From Liolophura sinensis (Eukaryota > Mollusca > Polyplacophora > Chitonida > Chitonidae): a stretch of DNA of 64,000 nt. Location: positions 84,118,644-84,182,643 of the forward strand of contig NC_088295.1 in NCBI RefSeq assembly GCF_032854445.1, read 5' to 3'. Under the pieces are notes generated by a model. It ran no database searches. It saw only the letters and a list, made by a program, of their open reading frames with translations, and was not told the origin of the DNA. Numbering within the stretch: position 1 is the first letter of the stretch; every line of letters begins with the position of its first letter. Positions 61,651 to 64,000 of this stretch are shown in pieces. A program made the translations under genes and the position numbers.

Positions 61651-63379
61651 TAACAACATAGGAGAGAGGGCACGTGGTCAAATCAAGTTTTTTCCCCAAG
61701 CACACTTTATCGAAAGCTTTGATTTATATGCTATTGTCCAATATTGATAACCTTTTATATGGAATTTCAGATATTTTTTGAAACCGCCCTAATCAGCCCT
61801 GTGTATGCGTTTTGTATATTTAATGGAATATGTCATTTTCCTTTGTTACTGATTTCCGTGCCACAAGAGTTCCAAGTATTTTCTGATTTTGAATAAACTT
61901 TTGTGTGCAGTTTAATTTTTGTAATCTCAGACCATGTTTAAAAAACCAACAAGATCCGCACATAGATTTTGCATATGGGAATTCAACGATTTCCTTGATT
62001 CTGATTAGCCGCTGGCTTCTGTGCAACAATGGCTTGAAATGTTATCAACTTTTGATAAAATTTTGTGTGCAGAATGATTTTGTCTACCCTTAGATCAAAT
62101 TTGATATCAGCTTGATCTATGCCTAATTTAGTTTTGCATATTTTGGCGTTGGATATCAGTTCTCTAAATTATCTTGTTTCGCTCTATCATTTTGTCAGGT
62201 ACACCATGCGAGTACTTGCGGTATATGGCCCTTTAGACTTTCTCCATGTACAAACCCCGTACGTGGTTTGAGTCATTGCAAAGGAACAAAATCCACATTG
62301 TTTGAAGATCTGTAATCAAATAAAAACAGAGCAGATCACCTCTGTCTTATTGTCTGTATCTGAGATATACCTTTTATACTTGCCCTTGCTTTTTGTAATA
62401 TGCTGTTCAAATGTGAAGGATCGCCCTGATCTACAGAAGTAATACTAATACTAATAACCAAGTTGGATCCATATTTTAAGCAAATAACTTGAAAACATTT
62501 ATTTAAGTATATCACTGACACTTTGTCCATCATATATATCAAAGAATTTTCATATATTTGTTTCAAAAATATGTAAACCTTAAGAACTGAAGGTTAGGTC
62601 CTAATATTTTATCTTCATGAAGCAGATACGTTTCTATAAAAGAATTGCCTGGTTTCATGTAAATCTATAAGAATTTGGATGTGTACCGGTACGTCAGCAT
62701 ATATTTCAGTTAAGTATGAAACGCGCATGAACCTTCCCAGTGCTGAAAGGGTTAACTCCTCGGTCAGATGATAAGTTTGCTCTGTTTAGTACGTTTAAGG
62801 CATAAACTCTCCAGGGGAGCATAGCCCATAATCGATTTACTTTCTTCTATTTTCCGTAACGCATTAAAAAGGGTGTAGTCCACTTTGCTGTTTATATGCT
62901 CCTGTCGGCTCAAGTACTTAGTCTCTAACAAAAGCAGTACCTTTGAAAACGCACTCGGTGGAACCCTTCAAAGCATTATTAACTAATCTGACAACGCTCA
63001 GGATGATGAAGTCCGTATCTGTCAACACCATTCAAACCCCGAATGACACTTGTCAGCATGTGTCTATCACTCAGATTACACACTCGTCCAAGAGTCTTCA
63101 ACGAGGTAGCTTCAATAGTTTGCTTGAATTCGTTGCATAGTTTGAACTGGTTCTCGCTTCTCTGAGTTTGTGTCGATTAGCAGTTATAGTGGGGTATACC
63201 AAATGTGCATTGTAGCAGTCCCCACCCCCACCCTCACCCTACTCCCCAACCTGCCAATTTGACATCCTCCAATACTATAATATAATACAATGCCCTGTAA
63301 TATATAGATTGAACCTTTGACTATATGTGAACAAACAAGGTGTTTCTGTGTTGCTGTCGCCTGATCATGACAAGTGTGA
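61651..63379. other. Intergenic, no supported gene
   Basis: No gene, SINE or tandem array was recognised. Two similar 85-base stretches (TTTTGAATAAACTTTTGTGT near 61890 and TTTTGATAAAATTTTGTGTG near 62050) suggest an old local duplication. Confidence 0.5.
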
Positions 63380-64000
63380 CAAGCACCCCTGCGTCACTGT
63401 CATTTCAGCCATGGACAGACAGGTGTGCCCCTGTTTCTCAATCAGTTCAGTCCTGGCCAGACAAGAGCGTCCCTGTGCCACTGTCAGCTCAGTCATGGAT
63501 GGACAAATGTGATCCTTTGTCACTGTAAGCGCAGTCATATACACACAAGTGTGATCCTGTGTCACTGTTAGTTCAGTCCCGGCCAGACAAGTGTGTCCCT
63601 GTGTCACTGTCAGCCCAGTCATTGATGGACAAGTGTGATCCTGTGTCACTGTCAGTTCAGTCCTGGCCAGACAAGTGTGTCCCTGTGTCACTGTCAGCCC
63701 AGTCATTGATGGACAAGTGTGATCCTTTGTCACTGTAAGCCCAGTCATGTACACACAAGTGTGATCCTGTGTCACTGTCAGTTCAGTCCTGGCCAGACAA
63801 GTGTGTCCCTGTGTCACTGTCAGCCCAGTAATGGATGGACAAGTGTGATCCTGTGTCACTGTCAGTTCAGTCCTGGCCAGACAAGTGTGTCCCTGTGTCA
63901 CTGTCAGCCCAGTCATTGATGGACAAGTGTGATCCTGTGTCACTGTCAGTTCAGTCCTGGCCAGACAAGTGTGTCCCTGTGTCACTGTCAGCCCAGTCAT
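63380..64000. repeat. 42-bp minisatellite running off the right edge
   Basis: About 15 copies of a 42-base unit (CACTGTCAGTTCAGTCCTGG CCAGACAAGTGTGTCCCTGT GT and close variants). Two unit types alternate, making an 84-base dimer, and a rarer variant with TACACACAAG recurs after 210 bases (63541 and 63751), five units. Since 42 equals 14 codons, the minus strand stays open for at least 211 codons to the window edge, with a repeated 14-residue TVTQ-H-TC pattern. Without a start, signal peptide or splice context in view, I treat it as noncoding, with some doubt. Confidence 0.9.

Noticed and set aside
1-64000. CRISPR array, operon, phage, viral or bacterial defence system
   Set aside because: Tandem arrays here have no unique spacers, genes have introns and isolated promoters, and no bacterial or viral gene was recognised.

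Overview
The window is animal nuclear DNA. It is AT-rich and gene-poor, genes have spliceosomal introns with GT/AG borders and strong start contexts, and tRNA-derived SINEs, a decayed LINE and many minisatellites are scattered through it. The dominant SINE (a tail ending in TAAAACACCAATCAAATAAA, a tRNA-like head ending in GCCACGGAGGCC when read on the opposite strand) and a second SINE containing the core GACCCGGTGTCAGTATAATG are of types I associate with mollusc and related lophotrochozoan genomes. I infer a mollusc or close relative (a brachiopod is possible) and cannot name the species. Three protein-coding genes are well supported. (1) A single-coding-exon rhodopsin-type neuropeptide receptor on the + strand (CDS 29865-30989). 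(2) A galactose-3-O-sulfotransferase / galactosylceramide sulfotransferase-like Golgi enzyme on the + strand, made of a 26-base first coding exon at 42970-42995 joined across a 4.85-kb intron to a large exon at 47846-48971. (3) A six-exon TMEM272-like four-pass membrane protein on the - strand (start 60597, stop 54530, 339 residues), with an unusually long proline/tyrosine-rich N-terminus. A fourth, weaker candidate is a 91-codon single-exon gene at 13445-13720. It has a TATA box, a CRE and an E-box upstream and a poly(A) signal downstream, and its protein is not one I recognise. Layout: 1-6.4 kb, no gene seen. 6.4-9.0 kb, a dead Jockey/CR1-like LINE with a SINE inserted in it (11-bp target duplication). 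9-13 kb, intergenic with one SINE. 13.2-14.0 kb, the small candidate gene. 14-29 kb, intergenic with SINE pieces, copies of an unnamed dispersed repeat, a 31-bp array and a compound TATG/TCTG microsatellite. 29.8-31.2 kb, the receptor gene, followed at once by two adjacent minisatellites (44 bp and about 40 bp). 33-42 kb, intergenic with SINE relics of two families. 42.97-50.2 kb, the sulfotransferase gene, followed by a 22-bp array. 54.5-60.6 kb, the TMEM272-like gene. 61.3-61.65 kb, a dispersed-repeat copy whose 3' end has become a 48-bp tandem array. 63.38 kb to the right edge, a 42-bp array that runs out of the window. The three genes do not form a pathway or operon; they are independent animal genes. 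I saw no viral, bacterial, CRISPR or defence-like system. The most unusual items are the TATA/CRE-driven unknown small gene, the in-frame cassette exon that encodes exactly one membrane span in the TMEM272-like gene, and the dispersed repeat that seeded a minisatellite. All coordinates and motifs were read by eye; family names rest on motif recognition and no database search was run.
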